Of a stretch of 13,769 nt of DNA, positions 1 through 8,245 are shown one piece after another; position 1 is the stretch's first letter; each line of letters starts with the position of its first letter. The notes under the pieces are model-generated. The model did no database searches. It saw only the letters and a program-made list of their open reading frames with translations, and was not told the origin of the DNA. The stretch is from Lunasporangiospora selenospora. Its lineage: Eukaryota; Mortierellomycota; Mortierellomycetes; Mortierellales; Mortierellaceae. The stretch covers positions 1 to 13,769 of the forward strand of contig JAABOA010000211.1 of NCBI GenBank assembly GCA_015680635.1, written 5' to 3'. The translations under genes were made by a program, and so were the position numbers.

Positions 1-2
1 CA

Positions 3-3000
3 GTTAGCACCGCCAGCAGTCCCAGTCCTACTGTTCCCTCCACAACATCCACAAAGAGATTTTCACACGTCTCTACCTCAGAGTACCCAAATGGCGATGT
101 CACCTTCAGTCATCAACTGAACGAAGGCGAAACCAACCTGGAAGCAAGGAATGTAGGATGGGCCATGAATACTTATGGGCACAACAGAAAGGGCACCCGT
201 AATACCTATAATCGATCATGCCTTGGAGTTTACCAATGCCCAATGCCGAACTGTCAGTTCATCGAGAGACCGCGCATCCCGAGAGCCTCTGGCCGATACA
301 CTCCTCCTCTACCTCCAAAAAGGGATTGCATAATGGACGGTAGTGCCCTTGTCCATGTGCCCTGTCAAGCCACGCTCAGTATAGTTCAAGATGGAGGATG
401 GGTCCGTCTATGCCATCGAGGGGAGCACAACCATGCCAAGCCCTATCCACTTCGCCCAGACTTTATTTCAAGGAAAAGATTTGAGGATATCGTCATCAGG
501 GCTCCAAATAGTCATCCCAAGCAACTTTTAGTTGGCAGTGATTTAGAACCGGCTCTCCCGTCAATCCACGTAGCTTTCGCCAACCTGGATCGAACTTGCT
601 ATCTTCGCAGAAAACTTCTCAAAAAGGTGGCCACTCCATCGTGCTCAACACCAACTACGGCAAGCTTGAAGCTTAACACTCGCAAGATGTTGGTTTCGCC
701 ACCAAGTGCTCGAGTTCAAGACAGTCATGTTTTCGTTCAGAAGATCTTTACGACCATGACGGCCAGGACAATGGAGAGTTGCATACATACTAACTCTATC
801 TGCGGCGTCATTGGGGATCCTAACGCGGACAACATGAATGTTGTTTTTACTTCAGCCTACTGTCCCATCTTGGGAAGAGCTGTCCCCCTTGTGGCTTCGA
901 TCCTAATCGGAGCATCCTATGATCTCTACTACCAACACTATGCGGCCCTACTCAAGTCACTGCCCTTCAGCACATGGGGCGAGTTCAAGGATGGCTTCCC
1001 AGGGTTTCTAGGCGGATTTTCAGACGCTGAGCGCGTTGGCCTCGAGACTGCCCTTCGTACTCACTTCGATACCAGCCATGATGGACCAATCCATTTGGAG
1101 GAACACTATCTCTGTGACAATGCTGACTTTGTGCGATCTCTTATTAGTGTGAGTAAAGATGGAGAGGTGATTCCTCCGTCCAGGGAAATGAATTTCTACT
1201 TTCGAGCCAAGGCATTGTTAAACTCACAACACACAGAGGCCACGTTCCGAAAAGCCGTTACCGAGATCTTGGAGGAATACCCAAAGACAAGAAACTGGCT
1301 TAAATGGCACCTTGCCCCGTCCAGAGGACGGCATTTTTTTTCGGCTTTGACAAGCATTGATTGGGAGTTTTCGGAGAATACCGATCTCCAAGAAAACTTG
1401 GGATACGATTTTCAAATGTTGGTTGGAAATCAAAAGGCTACGGTGGAAGAGACGCTTGGTTGTATTTCTCGGCACATCAATCAAGTCCAGGGGGACTATG
1501 TATTGGCATCGAATGGCATATCAGTGCTAGTGGATCAACCCAAGTTGAAAAGGCCATACAACAATATAGGTCGAGCACCAAACACCACTGATACACCGTC
1601 CACTCGATCCGTTCATGAAGATCACGCAAAGAAACCAAAGCTTACTGAGGGTACGAAGCAGGATTCCTCAACATTGGGCTCTGACCACAAAGACAATGGC
1701 GACACTAACAATGACAAAAACTCTTGGCAATCGTTCGGTATGCCTTGGGGATTCAGTCATGAGGACCTCCAAGTCACGAATACCTGCGCATTGGACACAA
1801 CTTTGATGGCGTGGTATTTCTTGAGGATCTTCCACCGGGCAGCACTTCCGCTAGAAGTGTTGGCAGGAGCAAATGGTAGTCGCGTTACCGATATACTGTG
1901 TCAAGTAATGGAAAAGATACAAGCCAGGGAATGGAACAAGGCAAGGTGGATCTGGTGTAAGGAGATCCTCCACCTTGGAACATCTGGTCAAAACTTACAA
2001 AGTCTCTGGAGTAGCTTGTCGGAGGCATTTCTGGAGAACATCCCTGGGCTATCGATGATCCAAGTCACCCGATCAACGGTATGTTCTAGCAAAGCATGTC
2101 CTCGATCCTTTAAAAGGGACACTCAGGCCATGGATTCGATTATGGTTCAAAATGCGCGACAGATCAACCAAGAAAACTTTGACGCATCCCTATCCTTTGC
2201 AGCGACTCTGTGTTCGGAAAAGATTGACGCAAAAGATGCAAGGATGATTGACGAGGCGGATATCAGAAAAGTGGCATTCAGGGACGTTGACAATGGGGAG
2301 GACAACGAATGGTTTGTTTGCAATGGCAGACGGACTGAAAAGTCCTCACAAATCTCAAAATTGCCATATCTTCTCGTGCTCAACTGTTTGGACGACTGGC
2401 ATTCCAGTAGCAAGGATGGGTCGGTCGACATTCAAACGCCTCAGTCCACCCTGGTCATCAATGGCACTTCATATACTCTTGCTGCCATCTTTTATGGTAA
2501 TAACCAATATTTTTGCTGTTCGGTAATGACCAGAGGAAAGGCGATATTCTATGATGGTATGAGCCAACCGAGGATTCAAATCACGGATGAAATGGGGGGA
2601 GGGCTTCCTGAAAGCCACCAAGGCAAAGGCTACCAGTTTGATCAAGTCTGGTACCTTAGGACAGGTCCATCGATCTTGGCCGACGCACTTTGCCCAACTG
2701 AACCAGCCTCCGTAGAGGTCCCAGGGTCACTCGACTCGAAGGACGATACGCTGGAAAAGGTTGCTAGTCCCCCACTTGTCCCTATGGAGGAACAGCACAG
2801 CAAAGATGACCAAGTGAACCAGAGCCGAAGAGATAGGAGAGGGGCATATCCCGCGGGTCTCTCAGTGGATTCTGTTGCAAAGACAGGCCCATTACCGACT
2901 TGTGCATCCTGTAAACGAATAATTGGTAGAGGTCAACCCCGTTTCATATTCAAGGAAATGAGGAGCAAGAATTCCTGGCACACAGTGACATTCTTGCATT

Positions 3001-3086
3001 TGAATGAGTCCTGTATGCGTTTGCTTCCTCTGTCTGTCCAGCCAGAGGCAAGAAAGTTGTTGCTTGCTCAAACTGCCCGCGAATAA
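3..3086 (+). CDS. Transposon-derived multidomain protein: GCM/WRKY-like finger, MULE-like transposase core, USP-like peptidase, PARP-like finger (5' partial)
   Basis: One uninterrupted frame from the left edge to TAA at 3084-3086. ATG 165 is probably not the start: 54 codons upstream are open, and that Met falls at the edge of the first domain. Numbering from Met165, residues 19-90 have C19, C25, C30, C55, C67, C83 and H88-x-H90 with the motif GVYQCPMPNC, like a WRKY-GCM1 finger. Residues 215-415 resemble the fungal Mutator-like transposase core: D218 (GDPNAD), FTSAYCPILGRAVPL, GFSDAER (about 287), YPKTRNWLKW, and E410 in NTDLQENLGYDF. Residues 525-835 resemble a ubiquitin-specific peptidase: Cys box NTCALDTTLMAWYF (C541) and a C-terminal strand pair ending FYDGM (D797). 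Residues 913-950 fit C-x2-C-x28-H-x4-C of PARP-type fingers. Residues 470-520 are a polar linker. By family knowledge it would bind and move DNA, with the peptidase acting on ubiquitin-like tags. The second acid and the USP His look replaced, so activity is doubtful. No terminal repeats were found. Domain names are from motif recognition only. Confidence 0.72.
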   Translation, partial: VSTASSPSPTVPSTTSTKRFSHVSTSEYPNGDVTFSHQLNEGETNLEARNVGWAMNTYGHNRKGTRNTYNRSCLGVYQCPMPNCQFIERPRIPRASGRYTPPLPPKRDCIMDGSALVHVPCQATLSIVQDGGWVRLCHRGEHNHAKPYPLRPDFISRKRFEDIVIRAPNSHPKQLLVGSDLEPALPSIHVAFANLDRTCYLRRKLLKKVATPSCSTPTTASLKLNTRKMLVSPPSARVQDSHVFVQKIFTTMTARTMESCIHTNSICGVIGDPNADNMNVVFTSAYCPILGRAVPLVASILIGASYDLYYQHYAALLKSLPFSTWGEFKDGFPGFLGGFSDAERVGLETALRTHFDTSHDGPIHLEEHYLCDNADFVRSLISVSKDGEVIPPSREMNFYFRAKALLNSQHTEATFRKAVTEILEEYPKTRNWLKWHLAPSRGRHFFSALTSIDWEFSENTDLQENLGYDFQMLVGNQKATVEETLGCISRHINQVQGDYVLASNGISVLVDQPKLKRPYNNIGRAPNTTDTPSTRSVHEDHAKKPKLTEGTKQDSSTLGSDHKDNGDTNNDKNSWQSFGMPWGFSHEDLQVTNTCALDTTLMAWYFLRIFHRAALPLEVLAGANGSRVTDILCQVMEKIQAREWNKARWIWCKEILHLGTSGQNLQSLWSSLSEAFLENIPGLSMIQVTRSTVCSSKACPRSFKRDTQAMDSIMVQNARQINQENFDASLSFAATLCSEKIDAKDARMIDEADIRKVAFRDVDNGEDNEWFVCNGRRTEKSSQISKLPYLLVLNCLDDWHSSSKDGSVDIQTPQSTLVINGTSYTLAAIFYGNNQYFCCSVMTRGKAIFYDGMSQPRIQITDEMGGGLPESHQGKGYQFDQVWYLRTGPSILADALCPTEPASVEVPGSLDSKDDTLEKVASPPLVPMEEQHSKDDQVNQSRRDRRGAYPAGLSVDSVAKTGPLPTCASCKRIIGRGQPRFIFKEMRSKNSWHTVTFLHLNESCMRLLPLSVQPEARKLLLAQTARE

Positions 3087-3087
3087 A
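3082..3087 (+). promoter_or_regulatory. Putative polyadenylation signal AATAAA overlapping the stop codon
   Basis: AATAAA spans the TAA stop (3084-3086) of the transposase-like gene. It is the only canonical hexamer just downstream of that frame. A signal overlapping the stop implies a very short 3' UTR. The motif is exact, but its use is inferred. Confidence 0.35.
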
Positions 3088-3150
3088 TTTTAATGTGATC
3101 CCGATCAAAGTGTCCTCCCATATATGTGATCTCATGCCGAGCAAATAATC

Positions 3151-3372
3151 ATGGCTTCCTTCCAAGATTTTCATCTAGAGAGTAATGAAAACTGGCGGAT
3201 CAAAAGGATCAAAGCACTCCCCTCTCTCCATAATACCATTCGCGCTTGCCAAAAGCAAGTCAGAGACTGTCATGATAAAGATCCTATCATCCGCCCCCTT
3301 TTCGGATACAAAGTAAAGTCGGGCTCAGTCGAGAAGGCATGTCGAAAGGTAATGCAATCGTCCTTTGACTAG
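3151..3372 (+). CDS. Possible small protein, 73 codons, unrecognised
   Basis: The ORF starts at ATG 3151 in a good context (A at -3, G at +4) and ends with TAG at 3370-3372. The predicted peptide is basic and hydrophilic, with two Cys in the middle (RACQKQVRDC) and no signal peptide, membrane segment or known motif. It sits in the 300-bp gap between the convergent transposase-like and SmD1 genes and would have almost no room for its own promoter and 3' UTR. It may be a chance ORF or a remnant linked to the upstream element. Confidence 0.22.
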   Translation: MASFQDFHLESNENWRIKRIKALPSLHNTIRACQKQVRDCHDKDPIIRPLFGYKVKSGSVEKACRKVMQSSFD

Positions 3373-3379
3373 GATAGCT

Positions 3380-3385
3380 TTTATT
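3380..3385 (-). promoter_or_regulatory. Putative polyadenylation signal of the SmD1 gene
   Basis: On the minus strand AATAAA lies 4 nt after the TAA stop of SmD1 (3392-3390). It would keep the SmD1 3' UTR short and largely clear of the convergent gene. The motif is exact; its function is inferred from position. Confidence 0.45.
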
Positions 3386-3389
3386 CAGA

Positions 3390-3898
3390 TTAGAAACGTC
3401 CACGACCGCGACCTCCACGACCTCCACGACCTCCACGTCCACGACCTCCACGGCCTCTTGCTGATACAACCGTAGCTAAAAGAGAAAAAAAGTAGAATGT
3501 ATTAGTCTCTGCAATAAAACAAGTTCTTTTCCTTCCTTCCTGTAAAGGACTTGCGAGTCCGAGCAGATCAATCAAATAACAATATTAAGATGATAAACGT
3601 ACTGGCCTTTTTCTTGGCTTTGCTCTTGGGTGAGTCGTCAACCAAGAGTCTGTCGAGAGGCAACGAGTCTGGGAGGATATAATATCTGATGTTGCTACCA
3701 CGGATGCTCAAAGTATCCAAGTTGACAGGGTCCTTGTTCTTGACCGTCATCTTGACCGATCTCAAATGTGTGTTCATGCTCATATCCACTCCCGTTACTG
3801 TGCCGTGAACAACAGTGCCGTTCTTGAGCTCGACGGTCACTGTCGAAGAGCTGAGTTTCATAAGAAAACTAGTTGAGGATTCAGATATGGCAGGTAAG

Positions 3899-3937
<39 letters not shown>

Positions 3938-4507
3938 ATGAGAAAAGAGGAAAAGGATAGTGTAGAGTCAGCATTTGCGCGTTAAAATGTATCCTTGAAA
4001 AGGTGAGCGGCGAATAAGAGAAATATCCCGGGGAAAAAAATAACGCGGATCTGATAGCTGGATAAAGCGAGTCGATCCAGGGTCAGTCCTATGCAAAGGG
4101 TATCCTGGTGAGATTCCTGGTCTCCTTTCCTGTGCTTAGAGTCGTGTTTCCCGTTTGGTTTTTGGTTTGCACAAGAGATGGGTGGAGTGTCCAGACATCT
4201 GCTCGGTCAAGGGTGACGGGCAAGCACAATGGGCTAATTTCCCGCGTCAATCGGCATGACCATGTCTCTGCGCCATCTTTTCATCCAATCCAAATCAGTA
4301 TTGTATTGTTGTCCAGAGAATTCGTCTCTTGTCCAGTTGGTGGATGGACCGGATCAGAGACTCGTCAAAGGGTATGTTTTCTATTCCCAAATTAAAATAA
4401 TATAGAGAAAAGAAAAAAGGTGCAGATCCTGATTGATTTTGTCTGTCGAGAATGTAAAAGGGGACCTCCAGAGGATGTTTACTGTCTATTTACCGAACGA
4501 GCTTCAT
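3390..4507 (-). CDS. SMD1: Small nuclear ribonucleoprotein Sm D1 (three exons)
   Basis: Core spliceosomal Sm protein. SmD1 pairs with SmD2 in the heptameric ring that assembles on U1, U2, U4 and U5 snRNA. Coding exons on the minus strand are 4507-4494 (14 nt, ATG AAG CTC GTT CG), 3868-3603 and 3475-3390, 366 nt in all, giving 121 aa against about 119 in animals. Exon 1 gives MKLVR and exon 2 continues FLMKLSS, so the join restores the family N-terminus MKLVRFLMKLS. The Sm1 region includes [20 protein letters not shown] and Sm2 has [15 protein letters not shown] (residues 58-72). A KAKKK stretch leads into an RG/RGG tail ending in RGRF. In other eukaryotes arginines in this tail are dimethylated and bound by SMN-type Tudor proteins. 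Splice sites are GTAAAT/CTAG and GTACGT/TTAG; intron phases 2 and 1 agree. The ATG at 3861 is internal and should not be used as the start. Confidence 0.96.
3476..3602 (-). other. SmD1 intron 2 (127 nt)
   Basis: On the minus strand the donor is GTACGT at 3602 and the acceptor TTTTAG ends at 3476, preceded by a long T-rich tract and a CTAAT branch-site candidate. It interrupts an Ala-Thr junction (phase 1) just before the RGG tail. Without splicing the frame runs into AT-rich, hydrophobic, non-family sequence (FIILILLFD) and stops, which supports removal. Confidence 0.9.
3869..4493 (-). other. SmD1 intron 1 (625 nt)
   Basis: On the minus strand the donor is GTAAAT at 4493 and the acceptor CAACTAG ends at 3869. 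It splits an Arg codon (CG/T) between MKLVR and FLMKLSS. It is about five times longer than any other intron in the window. It contains the (GA)n tract at 3901-3935, read as (TC)n in the transcript, ending about 30 nt before the acceptor. No coding frame inside resembles a protein. I looked for box C/D motifs and saw no convincing pair. Confidence 0.88.
3901..3935. repeat. (GA)n microsatellite, 35 bp, inside SmD1 intron 1
   Basis: Seventeen and a half perfect GA units. In SmD1 transcript orientation this is a pure CU tract lying upstream of the intron 1 acceptor, where it could act as an extended polypyrimidine tract. That role is inference. Confidence 0.95.
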
Positions 4508-5750
4508 GGCTGTTGACTAGTCACTTGGGATGAAATGATGGGAGAGGCGTGTAACAAAAAAGAGACTTTGGCCCAAAGGCCAAAGCTTTTGAAGGCTGAA
4601 CCGATGCAGACGGACAACAAGATTTCTGTTAGGAAATAATGGAACTGAATCACGTCACAGAAGAAGAGATAGCATGTGCTGTGCAGTGAGGATACCTCAG
4701 TTCCTTGAGGCGCTAGTGCAAGTGCTACATTCCCTGGAATTTGCATTCAACCTACCACATAGCCAATTGATAATGATTCCCGTCATGGCTCTCCGATAGT
4801 GTTCAATGATATCAAAGATTAGTTCTAGTTTACAGTGTCAAGGATATCAGGACAGAGATGCTGTCGTATTGTTGCTGGACACGCTCGAGTGCCTCTCCTG
4901 GTCGATATCTCACCCTCTCTGCCCTTTTCGCCTCATCGTCCCCGTCGTCAAATCTCCCTTTACTACCTTCAGCTTCTCTGTTGTGGACTTGAATCTCTAG
5001 CGACATTAAACTCTTTGTTGTTGGTAGCATTCTATTCTCTTATAAACTTGTCATTGCCAAACATTCATCTCAAGACAACGACAGCTAATAACTTGAAAAG
5101 CTGAGCTCTCTTTCCGAACAGTTACAGGGGCCTTCTTTATACGCAAGTGTGCAATTTCCACGATATATTTCGATGAGGAACACTCTTGCAATAGTCTTTC
5201 TGTAGCATTCTCGATTTTATGATTGAACAGATTCATTAATTTTCTCTTTAGTTTCTTCTTTTCTATCATTTCCTTCACTTCTATATTTTCTTTCATAAAT
5301 AACAACCCGGCGTAGTGGACTCACCGCAGAATTTCGAAAGCGCTAGATGTTTGAGGCCATTGACCCTTCTTTTGGGGAAATGGATAATATGCCTTTTCGG
5401 TGACCTAACCTCGGCGTATTCAAATGGGGTAGTGGCATGGGGAGCGCCCCCCCCCCCATAAAGACGTTTATTGAAGACACGAGAAGTCATAATATCGTGA
5501 TCCTCATTCTTCATTTCACTATGCAGCACTGGCCGACCAAAGCCAGCAAAGTCTATTCTTTGGCTTGTCGATTGATGGAAAGGAGCCGTTACTGCCGAAC
5601 AAGACAAGATCACATACCATGAGTTTTGTTCTCAGATTTCGTTAAACAAAGACATGTAATAATAAAGATAACTCTGGATGTCAGACTAGTCATCTCGTTT
5701 ACGTCTCGTCCTTAATCTGCGTGTGCGTGAATTAATGATACCTACACCTA
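4508..5750. other. Intergenic stretch upstream of SmD1; no convincing gene
   Basis: The part next to 4508 must hold the SmD1 promoter and 5' leader on the minus strand; no TATA box is evident, as is common for housekeeping genes. Further out the sequence is AT-rich around 5030-5310, with a run of 11 C at 5447-5457. Two minus-strand frames are open (5613-5293 and 5305-5051). The first meets a GTGAGT donor-like site at 5324 and the second is Lys-rich (KKLKRKLMNLF). Neither starts with ATG at its 5' end or resembles a known family, so I do not call them genes. Confidence 0.6.
4566..4585. repeat. Perfect 8-bp inverted repeat with 4-nt loop
   Basis: CTTTGGCC, loop CAAA, GGCCAAAG. It lies about 60-80 bp upstream of the SmD1 start codon, so in the minus-strand transcript it could form a short leader hairpin, or as DNA it could be a dyad-symmetric protein site. 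Function unknown. Confidence 0.6.
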
Positions 5751-5751
5751 A

Positions 5752-6430
5752 ATACCCTGTACGAAATGCAGGAAGACGAGGACATCAACAAACTCGGATG
5801 ATGATAAAGACAAAGTCGGAGAAGAGAATGAGAATGAGAAAGCAACCCCTGGCAAGTAAGCCATGTTGCATATATCTCAGGAGATCACTATACAATTACT
5901 GACTAGAGATCGTTTATCTTTACAAGCTCAAAGAAACGATCGCAGTCTCGACTGAGAGGCGTGCAAGCTATGATCAGAGTGATCCTGGAACTCTCTTCAC
6001 TCAAAAGGAGATTGCCAAGGACGAGTTTTCCGAGCAAGAGTGTAAAATTTGTCAACCAACCTATACCGCATTAGCCGAAGCTGCTGCTGCTGAAGGTGAT
6101 GAAGGCACCAAAAGGAGAGAGAAGGCGCCTGTCAAGCATTTCACAATTATGGTCCCTATTATTGTTATCGCCAGCCTTGTATCCTAAAATTGTCGGCTAT
6201 GCCAATTATTGCATGGAGATTCCGGCATTCCCTCCATATAAGTGCGTCATCACTGTTCGAGATTTTTGTTGGCTCTTCACTTGAACACTTTGACATGTTC
6301 GATGGCCAAGACAAGGCTATCACCCATATCTACAAGATACGGGGTGCTGAAGAAGTTGTGATGTTCTGTTCAGCAACCTTTTCAGTTAAAGGAAGAGTGC
6401 TGAAGACATGGTATATTGTTTCGCCCTAGG
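5752..6430 (+). pseudogene. Decayed coding locus, copy A of an unrecognised repeated family
   Basis: Short protein-like frames follow each other on the plus strand but disagree in phase. Positions 5752-5859 give a polar acidic stretch (NSDDDKDKVGEENENEK) ending at GTAAG at 5856. A TACTGACTAG acceptor-like site ends at 5906. Positions 5909-6187 give about 93 codons without an ATG start, starting IVYLYKLKETIAV, with an alanine run and KAPVKHFTI before TAA at 6185. Near 6283-6340 another frame reads EHFDMFDGQDKAIT. Positions 6040-6330 resemble copy B at 12005-12330: AAGGC-CC-GTCAAGCATTT near 6123 and ACTTTGACATGT-CGATG near 6286, spaced about as in copy B. Exon phases do not join into one frame, so I read this as a broken gene or repeat remnant. 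No family recognised. Confidence 0.45.
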
Positions 6431-8098
6431 TATACATTCTTTAAGCTGCTCAATAGGCGGCTCAATCCTTGCTCACCGTTGTCACTGGACGCCCACTTAA
6501 CGTTTTGAGCTTGATTGGCCTTGCCTTGCCCTTTTTTATTTTTTAATTTTTTTTTCACCACACAGGCGAGATTATTCCCCATGGTGTTATCAAGACAGGC
6601 TATCTGGGTGACATAAAAGTTTGACAAAGATCAGATACAACAACGCAGGGCATCGCGTATTGGTGGCGACATTTGTAGCCATCGACTGGCGGAGAGTGGA
6701 TTGATCAAAGAAGGAGGGGCTGCAACATGACTATCGGAGGTCTGCTCGGGCTCGAGAGCAAAGATTGGAAGCAGATGATGCGACTCGGAATAAACTCAAC
6801 CAAGCTGAGTGAATGAAAAGAGCAGCCAAGCCAAGACATAGAGCGACCCCTGACAGACATTCTATCTCTCTATGGCTGCGAAAAAAAAATCGGCATACGC
6901 AGGATCTGCTCACAAGGAGAGCATGGGCCATTCTAGCAGAAAATGGGCGGCGGTTCGTCCATCACCATTGAAACACATGTGAACTGACGGGATTTAAAAA
7001 GCAGGTCGGAACTTTATCATCGAGCGATGCAGGTCCATCCGACACCAGGGGATCCCACAAAATTGCCAGGGAACGTCTTGCAGGTGGATGGCTACTGCAG
7101 TGGCTGCACCTTCCGCGGGGATCTTTGTTCCACATTGATTCAATAGCCTAGTCCAGGGTTGTAGCATCAATTCCACCATCTGGTACTGTCATTGCTTGTG
7201 GTGTCGGTGTTGCTTTGCGGAAAGGACACAAATACGCTCCATGCAAGCACCCGATCGTCATTGTCCTTGTGTTCAAAACTCAAAGAAGAGTGGGGGTTTC
7301 TATAACTTGGTTCTCCCGTCCTCTTAATGACGTAGCCTTCTCATTGATCCGGGCCAATGGTGTACCCTTCGGTGCCAATTCAAGGCCTTCCTCTTGGGCC
7401 CATTGGGTACACAGACAAAGTTAATAAGCTTTGTCCCCCCGCTCTGTTCTGCCATCCCTCCCTTGGCAGACTTTTCTTTGTTGATTCGCCTGCACATGTT
7501 CTTTCCTTTTTCCCATTTCTCAGCCTAACCACCCCTTGCTTAGCTAACCCCTGCAATTATATTCTTTTTGCTTCCCACCCCCTCTCAAGTTCTCATGCCC
7601 CTTTTTTCTGCTCGTGCGAGGTGCATACCCTCATTTTATATTTTTAATTTTTTTTACCAACAGCGCAAAACGATTGAGATTTCCCTTTCTAAAGAATGGG
7701 ACATCCAAACGATACACCTCAGTTCAGCCTGTTCCTTTTGATTTGAGAGATCACAGCCCCAAGCACGTTTCCTTTACTTGATTTCTATACGGAATACCCT
7801 TTCGTGGCTGAAAAGCACCCAAAAGGGGGGACCTGCAGCGGGATGTGTAGGCTATGGTTTCTGCTTGACGAGTTACCCTTGTGTAACTTTGAGGTGCATG
7901 AGTCCGATCGACCGAATTCGGTACTTTCCTAGCTCCTTTCAACTTTGTGCAGGGGTTCCTGCAACCAACAATTGACGAACTTACCATAAACAGGGCGCTT
8001 TCCCGTTCTAACAAACTTTTGCATGAAAAGATAAGCTTTCATCCTTTCCCGCATTGTTTTGAAAATCCACAAGAAGAAGCCACGGAAGCCCTTTCAGC
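6431..8098. other. Long stretch without a supported gene
   Basis: Only short frames broken by stops are seen. Positions 6744-6960 have a few protein-like scraps (EQRLEADDATRNKLNQAE, then about 50 open codons), possibly more decayed sequence. Positions 7420-7660 are strongly pyrimidine-rich on the plus strand. Poly-T/A tracts occur near 6532-6556, 6880-6889 and 7638-7657. The part next to 8098 is presumably the lipase promoter. No tRNA, rRNA or snRNA signature was found. Confidence 0.55.
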
Positions 8099-8108
8099 TT
8101 TATATACA
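8099..8108 (+). promoter_or_regulatory. TATA box of the lipase gene
   Basis: TTTATATACA, about 140 bp before the lipase ATG at 8246, followed by pyrimidine-rich sequence (8121-8160) typical of fungal transcription starts. It predicts a start near 8130 and a leader of roughly 115 nt without an upstream ATG before 8246. The open frame beginning at 8117 uses TTG and lies in the promoter, which also argues for ATG 8246. Confidence 0.6.
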
Positions 8109-8245
8109 GTCGTCCTTTGATCAGTCTTTTTACCACTCCCTCAAATCCTCAAGTCATCGACTTCTATCCCCAAATCCTTTCAAACACCTGCTCATACAAA
8201 TCGTTCAGTGGTACGCCATTGAATAACTCAACCAAGCATTCAGCC

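Noticed and set aside
3568-3861. SmD1 starting at the internal ATG 3861 and running to 3568
   Set aside because: It lacks the conserved MKLVRFL start and ends in intron sequence; the exons at 4507-4494 and 3475-3390 repair both ends.
4108-4395. 95-codon plus-strand frame inside SmD1 intron 1
   Set aside because: It has no family resemblance, lies antisense to the intron, and has a low-complexity composition.
5051-5613. Two minus-strand frames (5613-5293 and 5305-5051) that might form a spliced gene
   Set aside because: A GTGAGT donor is present, but the 5' ends are not ATG, no good branch site/acceptor pair joins them in phase, and no motif is recognised.
7351-7414. GTGTACCC and GGGTACAC inverted pair near 7359 and 7405
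   Set aside because: Only 8 bp with no extension or nearby gene boundary; expected by chance in a window of this size.
8117-8245. Upstream extension of the first lipase exon
   Set aside because: It begins with TTG rather than ATG and lies right after the TATA box, so it is promoter and leader sequence.
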